Of a DNA stretch of 64,000 nucleotides, positions 36,473-47,657 are shown in pieces. This DNA is from Spirosoma telluris (lineage in GTDB: Bacteria; Bacteroidota; Bacteroidia; Cytophagales; Spirosomataceae): NCBI GenBank assembly GCA_003259005.1, contig QLII01000001.1, positions 5,286,501 to 5,350,500 on the forward strand, read 5' to 3'. Made by a program: the position numbers and the translations under genes. Under the pieces are notes generated by a model, which worked only from the letters and a program-made list of their open reading frames with translations, was not told the DNA's origin and did not search any database. Each line of letters starts with the position of its first letter. Position 1 is the first letter of the stretch.

Positions 36473-38251
36473 ATGAAGTCGTATTCTACATGTCCCGTTG
36501 TTTCTATAGGATGGATCATGGCCATATTGCTCCTTGGAGTAAGTGGCCGTTTCCAGCCAGTTAGAGCTGTGTCTGAATCGGCGTCGATTGATAGTTTGAA
36601 AAAGCAGATAAAGCTATTGATTCAGGATAAGAAGTACGATCAGGTGGCAAAGTCCTACGAGCATCTGGGCTGGCTGTACCATCAGCAATATGGCTATAAC
36701 AAGTACACCATGGACTCGTACTTCAACGGCTTGAAGTATTACAATCTGATTGGTGATTCACTGGGCTATTACAATGAGCATATTGTTATCGGTGATTATT
36801 ACACCCATGATTATTTCATGCAGCCGTATGCAGAGAAGTATTTGCGGAAAGCGCAACAGTATTTTGAGCGAACCCACAACATACCCAAGGTGATCGAGTG
36901 CCGTTTGGCGATTGCCAACATCGCTCAAAAGAAAGAGCCAATACCCAATGATTTGCTGACTCAGTTGCGCAAAACCGAACGATTAAGTGCCCAATACAAA
37001 CAAGCGTATTCTCAAGCCTATGCATTGAATCTATTAGCAAATACGTATTCTCGGGTTAAGCAGCCGGATTCTGCCGAATATTTCGCGATGAAGAGCCTGG
37101 TGATGTCCCGTCAGTTGAAGATTAACTGGCTGATTGCCTTAAATCACTTTTATCTGGGCATTGTCAACCAGTTCAGGAACCAGTCAGAGGAAGCGATTGA
37201 GGCTTATCAGAAGAGTTTTAAACTGGCCGAATCAGAGAAGAACCTGTCTATGCTACGGGAATTATCCAAGCATATGGCCGATAGCTATTCTCGAATGGGC
37301 GATCACAACAATGCATACGTATGGTCGCTCAAAGCACTTGATTTTACGAACCAGTTTTACTCATCCGAACAGACCAAAAGCATCCGGCTCCAGGAATTAG
37401 ACAGTCAGATCAAGACACTAGCCGTCGAAAAACAGCTGATTGAAGAAAAAAGCTACAATCAGCATGTACTGAATTCCATGTTAGCAATTGGGCTGCTTAT
37501 CAGCGTACTAGGTGTAGGTGCGTTAGTATTCTTACGACGTCAGCAAAAGTTGATCGCGCACCAGGAAACGGTCATTGCGCAACAACAGATTCGGCAGTTA
37601 GAATTGAAATCCCTGCGAGCGATGATTGAAGGGCAGGAAGGCGAACGGAGCCGCATTGCCCGTGATTTGCACGATGGCCTGGGTATTCAACTATCTCGCA
37701 TTAAGCTGTTTGTAGAAGCACACCAGGAACAGTTGCCCTTATCGGTGAAAGAACCGTTGAACCAGTTTCTGGATGAAGCCTGTACGGAGACTCGACTAAT
37801 TTCCAACGACTTACGGCCCTATGCGCTGTCTACGTTTGGACTTATTCCGGCCATAGAAGATCTGGTCCAAAAATTAAATCTTGTCAACCAGACAAAGTTG
37901 GTTCTGGAACATTATGGCGAAGTTCCCGATTTAGGCGATGAAGCTTCCGTCATGATTTATCGGGTTGTGCAGGAGCTACTTAACAATGCACTAAAACATG
38001 CTGATGCTCAAAACGTTACGGTCCAGCTAATGACCAGTGACGAAACCACCTTACTTAGTGTAGATGACGATGGACGGGGATATAATTTCGACAGTGAACC
38101 GTCACAAGGCAATGGTATCGCCAATATTAAATCACGTATTGCTTACCTCGGCGGGCAGGTTATATGGCAAAGTGAAGCCGGAAAAGGCACATCGGTCATG
38201 ATTTCTCTACCGATGCAGAAATTACTTAAACCCACATCCGTTGCAACCTAA
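36473..38251 (+). CDS. TPR-containing sensor histidine kinase (HisKA_3 type)
   Basis: A 592-residue kinase from ATG 36473. A GTG five codons earlier is possible but less likely. A signal/anchor helix is followed by an extracytoplasmic array of tetratricopeptide repeats (about 40-310; SEEAIEAYQKSFKLAESEKNL). A coiled coil and a membrane helix (about 340-360, MLAIGLLISVLGVGALVFL) come next. HisKA_3 has H400 in RSRIARDLHDGLGIQLSRIK, and the HATPase N-box is YRVVQELLNNALKHA with DDDGRGYNF. This NarX/DesK-type kinase is the evident partner of the NarL regulator. Confidence 0.92.
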   Translation: MKSYSTCPVVSIGWIMAILLLGVSGRFQPVRAVSESASIDSLKKQIKLLIQDKKYDQVAKSYEHLGWLYHQQYGYNKYTMDSYFNGLKYYNLIGDSLGYYNEHIVIGDYYTHDYFMQPYAEKYLRKAQQYFERTHNIPKVIECRLAIANIAQKKEPIPNDLLTQLRKTERLSAQYKQAYSQAYALNLLANTYSRVKQPDSAEYFAMKSLVMSRQLKINWLIALNHFYLGIVNQFRNQSEEAIEAYQKSFKLAESEKNLSMLRELSKHMADSYSRMGDHNNAYVWSLKALDFTNQFYSSEQTKSIRLQELDSQIKTLAVEKQLIEEKSYNQHVLNSMLAIGLLISVLGVGALVFLRRQQKLIAHQETVIAQQQIRQLELKSLRAMIEGQEGERSRIARDLHDGLGIQLSRIKLFVEAHQEQLPLSVKEPLNQFLDEACTETRLISNDLRPYALSTFGLIPAIEDLVQKLNLVNQTKLVLEHYGEVPDLGDEASVMIYRVVQELLNNALKHADAQNVTVQLMTSDETTLLSVDDDGRGYNFDSEPSQGNGIANIKSRIAYLGGQVIWQSEAGKGTSVMISLPMQKLLKPTSVAT

Positions 38252-38348
38252 CCTCAGCTAAACCTGGCTCAAAATCAGTTTTTCGGCAGACTATAATCTC
38301 CATTATCTACTAAATCTATTGTTTAAGTTAACTCTTAATTTTTCCCTC

Positions 38349-41300
38349 ATGATTAAACATGTGCTTTCAGGGGCCTTCGTCCTGAGCAGCTGGATAGTTG
38401 TCCATGCACAGGAACGAGCCATTACCAGTGCATCAACGGAGAAGAACCCGCCTGCACTGGCAACTATAAAAACGATGAATCCCCTTGCTACCACACCATT
38501 GGATAGCAAGGCGCTGGTAAAAGGGGTAGTATCTGACGAAAAAGGGAACACGCTTCCGGGCGCAACCGTATCGGTAAAGGGAACGACATTGGGAACCACG
38601 ACAGACGTAAATGGGCGGTTTTCAATCAATATGCCTGCGGGTGCGAAGGTGCTGGTGATCTCCTTTATTGGCATGAAAACGCAGGAAATTGAAGTCGGAT
38701 CGCGAACGAATCTGAACATTACGCTCCAGACAGGCGACCAATCACTGGATGAAGTTGTGGTTATTGGCTACGGTACGGCTAAGCGTTCCGATGTTACGTC
38801 ATCAATCACGACCGTGAAAGCCGCTGATTTAAAAGACATTCCAGCAGCGGGTATCGACCAATTACTTCAGGGTAAAGCAGCCGGGGTAACTGTGACTAGC
38901 AATGGTGGCCAGCCTGGTGGGGGCGTCTCGGTTAAAGTTCGTGGGGTTACATCCATTAACAGCAACGACCCTTTATTTGTGATCGACGGTGTGCCGTTTG
39001 TAGGAGGAAATACCTCCAACAGTACTGGCTACGCAGGCCTGGGCGGTGGCGATGGACAGACCGGCAATAGCGTAATGGCCATGCTGAACCCCAATGATAT
39101 TGAAAGCATTGATGTTCTGAAAGATGCCTCAGCGCAAGCCATTTACGGATCACAAGCAGCCAATGGTGTCATTCTGATCACTACCAAAAAAGGCAAATCG
39201 GGCGAAGGTAAGATCAACTACGAAACCTACACAGGCGTTTCGGAAGTGGCCCGCCGACTGAACCTGATGAAGTTGCCGGATTTTGCCCGTTACCAGAACG
39301 AAGTCCTGCCCATTATCGGAAACCCCGTAGCGGACGAGTTTAAAAACCCCGATCTGTTGGGCAACGGTACCGATTGGCAGGAGGCTATGTTCCAGCATGG
39401 AGCGATCAGTAACCACCAGTTGAGTTTTTCGGGTGGTAAAGACCGAACGACTTACTACTTGTCACTGAATTATTTCGATAACAAAGGGATTCTGTTGGGT
39501 TCAGATTTTAAACGATACGCATCCCGTTTTAGCCTCGACACGCAGTTGAAAAGCTGGGTCAAAGTAGGTATTAGTGCCAACGTATCGCGCAGTATCCAGA
39601 ACGTATCGCTGGCCGATGCTGCCGAAGGAACCATCTGGTGGGGGCTTCGACCAGTCCGCTGACACCGGTGAAAAATATTGACGGAACCTGGGTGGTGGAC
39701 AAACGGTAGGTGGCGTGCAATATTATGGCTCAAATTTGGTTGGAAACAGCCAGTACCGGGGCAATACGAAAACCTCGAACAACGTGTTTGGTAGCCTCTA
39801 CGCGGAATTACAGTTTACTAAAGACCTGTCGTTGCGGAACGAACTCTCCTACTCGCTAGGGCAGGATAATAACATTGCCTATCAGAAAGCCGGTAACGTG
39901 GGGAGCACGTCGTTCCGGAGTAAACTGATTGATTCGCGCTCGGATAGCTACTACTGGTCGCTTACCAACTACCTGAGTTATACGAAAAATCTCCGAAAAC
40001 ACGGTATTCAGGCAACAGTAGGTCATCAGGTACAGAACTCCTACTACCAGTCGATTTCGGGGACTAAAGTGGATTTACAGGCCAATATTTTTGACCTGAA
40101 CACCGGCAGTGCCGATCAGACCACCTGGGGCCTGAGTGGTGGCAAAGGTCAATGGGCGATGGAGTCGTACTTTGCCCGTGCCAACTATACCTACGATGAT
40201 CGATACTCGCTGTCGGCCAGTTTCCGGACAGATGGTTCGTCGAATTTCGGACCTAACAACCGCTGGGGTTCGTTTCCCGGTGTATCAGCGGGGTGGACAA
40301 TCTCGAACGAGAAATTCATGAAAGGCCCTATCGCCAATGTCCTGAGTTATGCCAAACTACGTGTCGGTTATGGAGTTGTTGGTAACCAGAACTTCCCAGG
40401 GGGTGCGCCTAACCCTGCCTATGTAGGAGCCGTACAATTCTTCTCAGGTCCGGTGGGTTTCGGCTCCTCGAACATGATCAACGGGATTCCGAATCCGAAT
40501 CTGAAATGGGAGTCGGTTAAAACGACCAACGCCGGGGTTGACCTGGGCTTCTTCAACGGACGGATCGATGCGACGATTGATGTTTACAAAAAAGTTACGT
40601 CCGATATGATCATCTTCCTTACCGGCCCGAACCTGATTGGTGTAGGCGACCAGTGGGATGACTTGAAAGCTCCGCTGGGTAATGCCGGTCAGATGACCAA
40701 TACAGGTGTTGACATCGGCCTGACGACCACCAATATCAAAAAGGGTAATTTTAGCTGGAAGACGAACGTCGTATTTACGCAATTCACCAACCGCTATGAC
40801 AAAGCGGCCAGTGCGGCCTCGGCCCTGGATGGCAAAGTGTATTACAACAACTACCTAATCACGCATACCACGCCCGGCAACGCGGTTGGCTCGTTCTGGG
40901 GATTAAAAACCGATGGGTTATTCCGTACACAGGCCGAACTGGATGCCAGCCTCCCCCAATTTGGCTATAAGGTAAACCAGACCGAAACCTGGCTGGGCGA
41001 TGTTCGCTTCAAGGACATTAACGGTGATGGCAAGATCGACGCACAGGACTACACCTTTATTGGCAGTCCACTCCCGAAATTCACCTGGGGCTTTACCAAT
41101 ACGCTCAACTACGGCGACTTCGATTTCTCGTTGTTCCTGCAAGGCAGCCAGGGTGCCAAAGCGTTTAACTTCCTGCGCTGGCAGTTGGAGGGTCTGAACA
41201 ATGCCTATACCAACCAGCTACAAACGGTAACGGATCGCTATACCGAAGCCAATCCAAATGGCTCATTACCCCGGTTTACTAACACGAACAAGAACAATAC

Positions 41301-41574
41301 GGCCATGTCGGACCGCTATGTAGAGGATGCTTCTTACTGGCGTATTCAGAACATTACGCTGGGGTATCGACTACCTAAAACGTTGCTCAGCAAAGTGAAG
41401 ATATCAAACCTACGGATTTACGGGACGATTCAAAACCTGAAGACCTTCACGAACTACTCAGGCTACGACCCAGAAATCGGTGCTTTCAACAACAGCATTA
41501 AACTGATGAATGTAGACACCGGCCACTATCCGAACCCACGCACCTTCACCGTAGGCGCCAATCTGCAATTTTAA
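38349..41574 (+). CDS. SusC-like TonB-dependent outer-membrane transporter, two frameshifts
   Basis: Imports oligosaccharides across the outer membrane with a SusD lipoprotein lid. About 1075 residues after repair. There is a signal peptide (MIKHVLSGAFVLSSWIVVHAQ), then a carboxypeptidase-D-regulatory-like domain (VKGVVSDEKGNTLPGATVSVKG). The TonB box DEVVVIGYG and plug (VKVRGVTSINSNDPLFVIDGVP) follow, and the beta-barrel ends NPRTFTVGANLQF. The breaks are at a G5 run (39640-39644) and a G3 run (39690-39692). One G at each restores WWGASTSPLTPVKNIDGTWGGGQTVGG. The SusD gene follows after a repeat. Confidence 0.93.
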
Positions 41575-41582
41575 CTTAAAGA

Positions 41583-41697
41583 GCGAAAGAACGAATGAGT
41601 GAGAGAGCGAATTGCTGACGCTAACCTCTCATCACTCAAGGTCTTTTTTACGATAGGCGGTAATCGCTCTTTCGCTCATTCACTCTTTCACTTTAAA
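41583..41697. repeat. Imperfect inverted repeat between susC and susD
   Basis: The left arm has GAGCGAAAGAACGAATGAGTG and the right arm CGCTCTTTCGCTCATTCAC, pairing imperfectly over ~33 nt around a ~45-nt centre. It separates susC from susD within the operon, so it may lower or stabilise parts of the transcript. It has a word style of its own, not that of families A or B. Confidence 0.65.
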
Positions 41698-41700
41698 AAG

Positions 41701-43269
41701 ATGAAAATCAAGCCACTATATGCCCTGATGCTTCCGGCGGTGCTGTTGTCTTCCTGCTCGAAAGACTTTATTGACCGGCCATCGCTGTCGGGCACCACAA
41801 CCGGAAACTATTACAACAATGCGGACGAAGTACGGGCCGCCACCAGTACACTCTACAGCGGCTTGCCCTGGCGCAACTATGAAAGCCGCGCTCAGGATGC
41901 CATCGGCGACGTCATGGGCGGAAATATGTTTACCTACACCGACGTCGAATACCTGAACTTCTCCGTCTCGTCGGCTTCCGACCGGGTTGGTGCGGCCTGG
42001 GGTGCGTTTTATAAGATCATTGGCTATGCCAACGTCATGATCAAAACGTTTGAAGAGAAGAAAGCTGCCGGCGGAAGTGCATCCTACCTGGACCCTGCTA
42101 TTGCCGAGTGTCATTTCATTCGGGGTACTATCTATTTTTACATTGCCCGTACCTGGGGAGCCGCTCCGATCATTACCGATCCGGGTGCAACGGCGTTGTC
42201 CGGCAATTTTAACATTCCCCGCTACCTGCAAAAAGATGTGCTTCGGTTTGCGCTCGATGAGTTGAAGTTGGCCGAAACGGGTTTGCCCGAATCGGATGTG
42301 CCAGGTCGTTTGACGAAGTATTCGGCCAAGGGTATGATGTCCAAGCTATATCTGTACAACAAGGATTACGCCAATGCGAAGGCAAAGGCAGAAGAGGTCA
42401 TCAATTCAGGCAAATACGCCCTTGTTGATGATTATATGGGCATGTTCACGAAAATGAGTCTGAATAACAACGCAGAGACGTTATTCTCGATACAGCATCA
42501 ACTGGCAGGAGACCCCTGGGGAACAGGTAATATCAAAAACCCGGATCGTGGTGCCGGTGCCCTGCGTACCGCCGAAGCGGATGCCTGGGAAATGTACATT
42601 CCTTCGCTCGATTTATTGAAAGAATACGAGTTTGGTGATTTGCGCCGGAAGTGGTCGGTGATGGAACACGGCTGGACGAATCCGAACTGGAAACCCCAAC
42701 GCGCCAATGCGCCCAAGTACAATGCATTCATGGCCAACGGGTTTAAGTATGATACATTGCAGCCAACGGAAGATGGCGGTAGCCTGAACGCTACCCGCTC
42801 GAATATCATTAAGTACTTTGCCGGACCAGGCAAAAGCTTCGGGGGTGAAGCCGTTTTAGGCCAGAATTCGGGGAATAACGTCGTACTCCTGCGTTATGCT
42901 GACATCCTGCTGATTTATGCCGAGGCTACTCTGGCGGGTGCCGCATCGACCAGCGATGCCAAGGCGCTGGAGGCTGTAAACAAAGTCCGGAGCCGGGCGG
43001 GTTTGTCTCCACGAACATCGATTACACAAGACAATATTCTCCACGAACGTCGGGTGGAGTTTGCCTTCGAAGGCGACTACTGGTATGATATTCAGCGGCA
43101 GGGTTTCGCCAAAGCGAAGTCGATCATTGAGAAACAAAATCGGGGAACCGTGACGGGGGCAACCTATCTCACCAATTTCACGGAAGACAAGATGTTTCTG
43201 CCGATTCCGGCTGGCGAGATCGTTCAAGACCCCGAATTGGGCAAAGATCCGGTCCCTTACTACAACTAA
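41701..43269 (+). CDS. SusD/RagB-family glycan-binding lipoprotein
   Basis: A 522-residue outer-surface lipoprotein forming the lid of the SusC channel. The start at 41701 leads into MKIKPLYALMLPAVLLSSCSKDF, a signal peptide with lipobox LSSC; a longer open frame upstream runs through the repeat and is rejected. Typical SusD features are NADEVRAATSTLYSGLPWRNY, FIRGTIYFYIARTWGAAPII, TPR-like helices, ILLIYAEATLAGA and the end FLPIPAGEIVQDPEL. The cargo is probably the polymer attacked by the GH26 and GH9 enzymes downstream. Confidence 0.95.
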   Translation: MKIKPLYALMLPAVLLSSCSKDFIDRPSLSGTTTGNYYNNADEVRAATSTLYSGLPWRNYESRAQDAIGDVMGGNMFTYTDVEYLNFSVSSASDRVGAAWGAFYKIIGYANVMIKTFEEKKAAGGSASYLDPAIAECHFIRGTIYFYIARTWGAAPIITDPGATALSGNFNIPRYLQKDVLRFALDELKLAETGLPESDVPGRLTKYSAKGMMSKLYLYNKDYANAKAKAEEVINSGKYALVDDYMGMFTKMSLNNNAETLFSIQHQLAGDPWGTGNIKNPDRGAGALRTAEADAWEMYIPSLDLLKEYEFGDLRRKWSVMEHGWTNPNWKPQRANAPKYNAFMANGFKYDTLQPTEDGGSLNATRSNIIKYFAGPGKSFGGEAVLGQNSGNNVVLLRYADILLIYAEATLAGAASTSDAKALEAVNKVRSRAGLSPRTSITQDNILHERRVEFAFEGDYWYDIQRQGFAKAKSIIEKQNRGTVTGATYLTNFTEDKMFLPIPAGEIVQDPELGKDPVPYYN

Positions 43270-43273
43270 ATAG

Positions 43274-43372
43274 TGGTCATTTATTGTCATTCATCGTCAT
43301 TAGGCAGGCATTTATTGCGACTACTAACGACCAATAAATAACCCCTAATGACGGCGAATGACCTCTAAACTT
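43274..43372. repeat. Inverted repeat, family B copy 3
   Basis: The left part has GGTCATTTATTGTCATTCAT and CGTCATTAGG; the right part has CCTAATGACGGCGAATGACC plus an inner CAATAAAT. It forms an imperfect hairpin after susD. TTGTCATTCAYCGTCAYTAR is shared with the copy near 22.7 kb. Confidence 0.75.
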
Positions 43373-43380
43373 AGCTACCA

Positions 43381-44475
43381 ATGACATTCCAGAAATTAAA
43401 TCGCATAGCAGTCTTATCATTCCTGGCAGCAGTAACTGCTTTCACGATAAGCTCCTGCACAAAAGATACGGACGGAAGTCCACAAATTGCCCCTGGCAAT
43501 CCCGTTGCTACCAAGCTCATGCCCGACTCCGCAGCGGGCGGATCGCTGGTTACGTTAACGGGTACGGGCCTGGGCGATATTCGCAGTATTGTTTTTGAAA
43601 AGGGAAATGTTCCTGCTGGGTTTCAATCCACGCTCAATACCGAAGGAGCCATTCTTTTTCGGGTACCTTCGGAGGTGCTGGGCGGCACGCAGAACATTAT
43701 TTTCACCAACAGCGCGGGTAATACCCTGAAGGTTCCATTCAAGGCGCTGGCCTATCCGACGGTAGCCTCGGTCTCAAATTATAATTTCACAAAAGGCACC
43801 GTCATCACCCTCACTGGTAATAACTTCGACGATGTTACGGCAGTAACGCTGACCGATTCGATAAAAGGCGTATCGGACCCAGTAACGATTGTTTCTAAAG
43901 CAAAAACACAACTGGTTGTCCAGATGCCCGCGTCGACACTGAGTCGGGCTCCCCTACGCATCACCAACGGCACCGGGCGGATCACGTCCCCTCAGGAGTT
44001 TGTGAATGTTGATAAAGCCTATCCGATCTTTACGGATGCCTATGGCACTGGTTTTCAAGATGGTTCCTGGGGTGATGCGGCAGCCGTATCAACCAAGGAG
44101 TTTGCATCAGGAACTGCATCCATTGGCAAGAACTTTCAGAAAGGCAACTGGCATTTGATCGCCTTTGCCAACTGGTCAGGGTCAGCCATTCCGTACTCTG
44201 CGGATTACACCTATGTAACGGGCTGGATCAAAGGTGCTTCGGCGGATTACTCGCTTTACTTAACAACCGATGCAGGTAAGGCTGGCTTCGGGGATTTTGT
44301 GGAGACCAATAAAATCAATGTGAAAGCTGGAGTTTGGAATTACTTTAAAATCAAACTGTCGACAATAGATTTCTGGCTACCGGGCAAAACCCTTACGCAA
44401 GTCGGTTTCCGTATTCAGGGACCAGACAAACAGGATGAGACCTTCTATTTCGATGACATCATGCTGGTGAAGTAA
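43381..44475 (+). CDS. IPT/TIG-domain surface glycan-binding lipoprotein
   Basis: A 364-residue lipoprotein (lipobox TISSC, signal to about residue 28). Two IPT/TIG immunoglobulin-like domains follow: MPDSAAGGSLVTLTGTGLGDIRSIVFE and NFTKGTVITLTGNNFDDVTAVTL. A C-terminal ~150-residue beta-sandwich ends in FRIQGPDKQDETFYFDDIMLVK. This is the typical SusE/F-position glycan-binding protein in loci for beta-glucans and beta-mannans. It binds the polysaccharide at the cell surface and has no catalytic motif. Confidence 0.85.
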   Translation: MTFQKLNRIAVLSFLAAVTAFTISSCTKDTDGSPQIAPGNPVATKLMPDSAAGGSLVTLTGTGLGDIRSIVFEKGNVPAGFQSTLNTEGAILFRVPSEVLGGTQNIIFTNSAGNTLKVPFKALAYPTVASVSNYNFTKGTVITLTGNNFDDVTAVTLTDSIKGVSDPVTIVSKAKTQLVVQMPASTLSRAPLRITNGTGRITSPQEFVNVDKAYPIFTDAYGTGFQDGSWGDAAAVSTKEFASGTASIGKNFQKGNWHLIAFANWSGSAIPYSADYTYVTGWIKGASADYSLYLTTDAGKAGFGDFVETNKINVKAGVWNYFKIKLSTIDFWLPGKTLTQVGFRIQGPDKQDETFYFDDIMLVK

Positions 44476-44493
44476 CGACATTGGGTATCCTTA

Positions 44494-44526
44494 AACTTCC
44501 CGAAAGTTCAAAACTTTCGGGAAGTT
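44494..44526. repeat. 15-bp perfect hairpin before the GH26 gene
   Basis: Arms AACTTCCCGAAAGTT and its complement (44494-44508, 44512-44526) with a 3-nt loop. There is no T-run after it. It lies 24 bp before the preferred GH26 start and probably folds in the mRNA leader. Confidence 0.8.
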
Positions 44527-44549
44527 CACTTGAGCTACATTTTACCTAT

Positions 44550-45676
44550 ATGCTATCTTTTTTACCACTGATACCACAACAATTCTTCCTAAATTACCAG
44601 CAGCCTTGCCTTTATCTTCTAGCCATTTTCCTGACAGTTAGTATTTCTAGCTGTAAAGCTGCCGAATCGGTTGTTGTAGCCGACACTATACAGCAACCAG
44701 CAACGCCTACGCTACCGATCAAACCAGCAAATCAACTTGTTAACGCCCAGGCAACGTCATCAACAAAAAACCTATTCGCCTATTTGACGAATCAGTACGG
44801 TCGTAAAGTTATTTCAGGTCAGCAAGACGACGTGGAATACGTACTGGATAAAACCGGCAAAGAGCCTGCCATTGGCGCGTTTGATTTAATTGACTACTCC
44901 CCAGCCGGGTACAATTTGGCGTAACCCCAACCCGCACCAGCGAAGCTATGATCAACTGGGCGAAGAAAGGCGAAGGCCGGGGTATCATTAGCCTGTGCTG
45001 GCACTGGAACGCCCCTACCAATTTGACCAATCAAGCCCCTGATAAACTCTGGTGGAGTGGCTTTTACACCCGCGCTACAACCTTCGACCTGGCAGCAACC
45101 TTAGCAGATAAAAACGGGGAGCGCTATAACCTGTTGCTGCGCGACATTGATTCCATTGCGGTGCAACTCCGGAAATTTCAGGATGCCGATATACCCGTAC
45201 TCTGGAGGCCCCTGCACGAAGCGCCCGGTGGCTGGTTCTGGTGGGGTGCTAAAGGAGCAGGCCCGTTTAAAGAACTCTGGCAGATTCTGTACAACCGCCT
45301 GACCAACGAGCATCAACTGCACAACCTGATCTGGGTATATACCGGAACCGATACCGTGAACCCAGACTGGTACCCTGGCGATCAATACGTTGACATTGTT
45401 GGACTGGACATTTACGCAGCCCCAGCAGCAGACTTAAACAACAACTGGACCAGCACGCAAGCCCGATTTAATGGCAAAAAACTGGTAACATTATCAGAAA
45501 CTGGTAATCTGCCTAGTCCGGATAAGATTCGTAATATTGGTACGTGGTGGTCATGGTTTTCCGTCTGGAACGGTACCGACTGGATAAAAAAACAGCCAAT
45601 TGACCAGCTTAAGGGCGTTTATACCGATCCTGACGTGATTACCCGCGACGAACTCCCCAACTGGCGACAACCCTAA
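44550..45676 (+). CDS. GH26 endo-beta-1,4-mannanase, one frameshift
   Basis: A 375-residue secreted enzyme that cleaves beta-mannan backbones. The start at 44550 is chosen because the open frame upstream passes through a hairpin. The N-terminus has a hydrophobic segment and lipobox-like ISSC, then the catalytic barrel. The acid/base is E224 in WRPLHEAPGGWFWWG and the nucleophile E317 in VTLSETGNLP; CWHWNAP is also typical. Two frames meet at a C4 run (44899-44902). One more C gives DYSPSRVQFGVTPTR. It is followed by the GH9 gene. Confidence 0.93.
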
Positions 45677-45735
45677 TCGGAACGTTCTGTATCTTGCTCA
45701 TCATTTGCCCGGTATAAGTCGGGGACCGAAACAGA

Positions 45736-47588
45736 ATGAAGATCCTAAAGTTGATTATGCAGTTGAAGAAACAGGCTTTCGAAAGCGTAAATGGCCGGCT
45801 TAATCCAATTCGCCACAAAATTCTGATTTTTAGCCTTTTGCTGTTCAGCCTGGCGATTAATGATGTTAATGGGCAGTCTATATCTGAATCAATTCGCCTT
45901 AATCAACTTGGCTTTTACCCAAATGCTCCCAAAATCGCCATCGTTCTGGGTGAGGTATCCGGCCCCTTTCAGATAACCTCAGCAGACGGCAAGAAAGTCC
46001 TTTTCTCTGGAACCCTCAGCCAGCCACGCCAGAACGCCATTTCCGGTAAAACTGCCCGAACAGCTGATTTCTCGGCATTCCGTTCAACCGGCACTTTCGT
46101 AGTGGTTGTACCCGGTCTGGGTCACTCCTATCCATTTTCAATTCGCCCGAACATACACCGCAATCTGGCCATTGGTGCATTAAAGGGATTCTATTACCAA
46201 CGAGCATCTATTGATTTACCCGAAACTTATGCCGGACAGTGGCACCGACCAGCCGGTCATCCAGACACACGTGTACTCATTCATCCATCGGCAGCATCGG
46301 CTACCCGTCCAGTAGGCACAACGATCTCATCGCCAAGAGGTTGGTACGATGCCGGGGATTATAACAAATACATCGTCAACTCAGGCATTACGATGGGTAC
46401 GTTACTGTCACTGTACGAAGATTTCCCTAATTTCTGCCGTACAGTTGTTACAAACATTCCAGAGAGCAAAAATAATCTACCCGATTTACTGGATGAGTCC
46501 TTATGGAACCTTCGCTGGATGCTAACGATGCAGGACCCAGCCGACGGTGGTGTTTATCATAAGCTCACTAACGCCCGCTTCGATGGGATGATTATGCCCA
46601 ATCAGGCCAATAAAGACCGTTATGTCGTTCAGAAAAGCATAACGGCCACACTCGACTTTGCCGCCGTGATGGCGCAGGCAAGCCGAGTATTTCGGCATTA
46701 TGATAAAGAATTGCCCGGTTTGGCAGATTCCTGCGTGACTGCGGCAACTCATGCCTGGATATGGGCGAAACAGAATCCGAACGCCCGCTACGACCAGAAT
46801 GCAATGAACAACCAATTCGAACCAGATGTTGTGACAGGCGGCTACGAAGACCGGGACGCCAGCGACGAGTGGATTTGGGCCGCTGCAGAACTTTATCTGA
46901 CGACAAAAGAGGATGCTTATTATACAGCGGTCAATCTGTTCCCGGATGATAAAACGCCATTGCCTTCGTGGCCGCAGGTACGTACACTAGCCTATTACTC
47001 GCTGGCCCGCTTTGCAAACGAACTGACGCCAGTTGGCCAAAAAGACTTGCCTCAACTCAAAAAGCGTCTGATCCAATTTGCGGATCAGCTTCGGCAAGAT
47101 GTTGACAAGCAGGCATTTCAAACCGTTATGGGGAAATCGGCCAGCGACTATATTTGGGGAAGTAGCGCCGTAGCCGCCAATCAGGGGATTGCCCTTATTC
47201 AGGCTTACCAATTAACGAATGATCGAACCTATCTGGATGCGGCACTGGCCAATCTGGATTACATATTGGGCCGTAACGCTACGGGTTATTCGTTCGTTAC
47301 CGGCTTTGGCAGTAAATCAACGATGCATCCCCATCACCGCCCATCCATTGCCGACGGCATTGAGGCTCCAATTCCCGGATTGCTATCGGGGGCACGAATG
47401 CCAATGCCGCCCGGCAGGATAAATGTGCGGGCTACACAACGACCCTGGCTGACGAGGTTTACCTCGACGATGCCTGCTCCTACGCATCCAACGAAATTGC
47501 CATCAACTGGAACGCTCCACTAATTTATCTGGCAACCGCTTTGGAAGCCCTACAAAAGAAAGCGAACTACAGCGCGCTTCAAAAATGA
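45736..47588 (+). CDS. GH9 endoglucanase with N-terminal Ig-like domain, one frameshift
   Basis: A 617-residue secreted (beta-1,4-glucan) hydrolase. After a signal/anchor segment (LIFSLLLFSLAINDVNG) comes a cellulase N-terminal Ig-like domain (SIRLNQLGFYPNAPKIAIVLG). The (alpha/alpha)6 catalytic domain has GWYDAGDYNKYI (D205 and D208), the His block MHPHHRPS, and E587 in ASNEIAINWNAPLIYL. The first frame ends early at a G5 run (47388-47392). One more G gives LLSGGTNANAARQDKCAGYTTTLADEVYLDD, so the true end is 47588. It completes the polysaccharide locus. Confidence 0.93.
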
Positions 47589-47657
47589 GTTAATGACGGT
47601 ATACAGAACCACTCAACACAACTAAATTGTAGATTGCGCCTATTCTGATTTAGACGT

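Noticed and set aside
41599..41700. Extended N-terminus of SusD
   Set aside because: The extra codons run through an inverted repeat; the Met at 41701 gives a proper lipoprotein signal.
44481..44549. Extended N-terminus of the GH26 enzyme
   Set aside because: The stretch contains a 15-bp perfect hairpin and precedes the signal-like segment.
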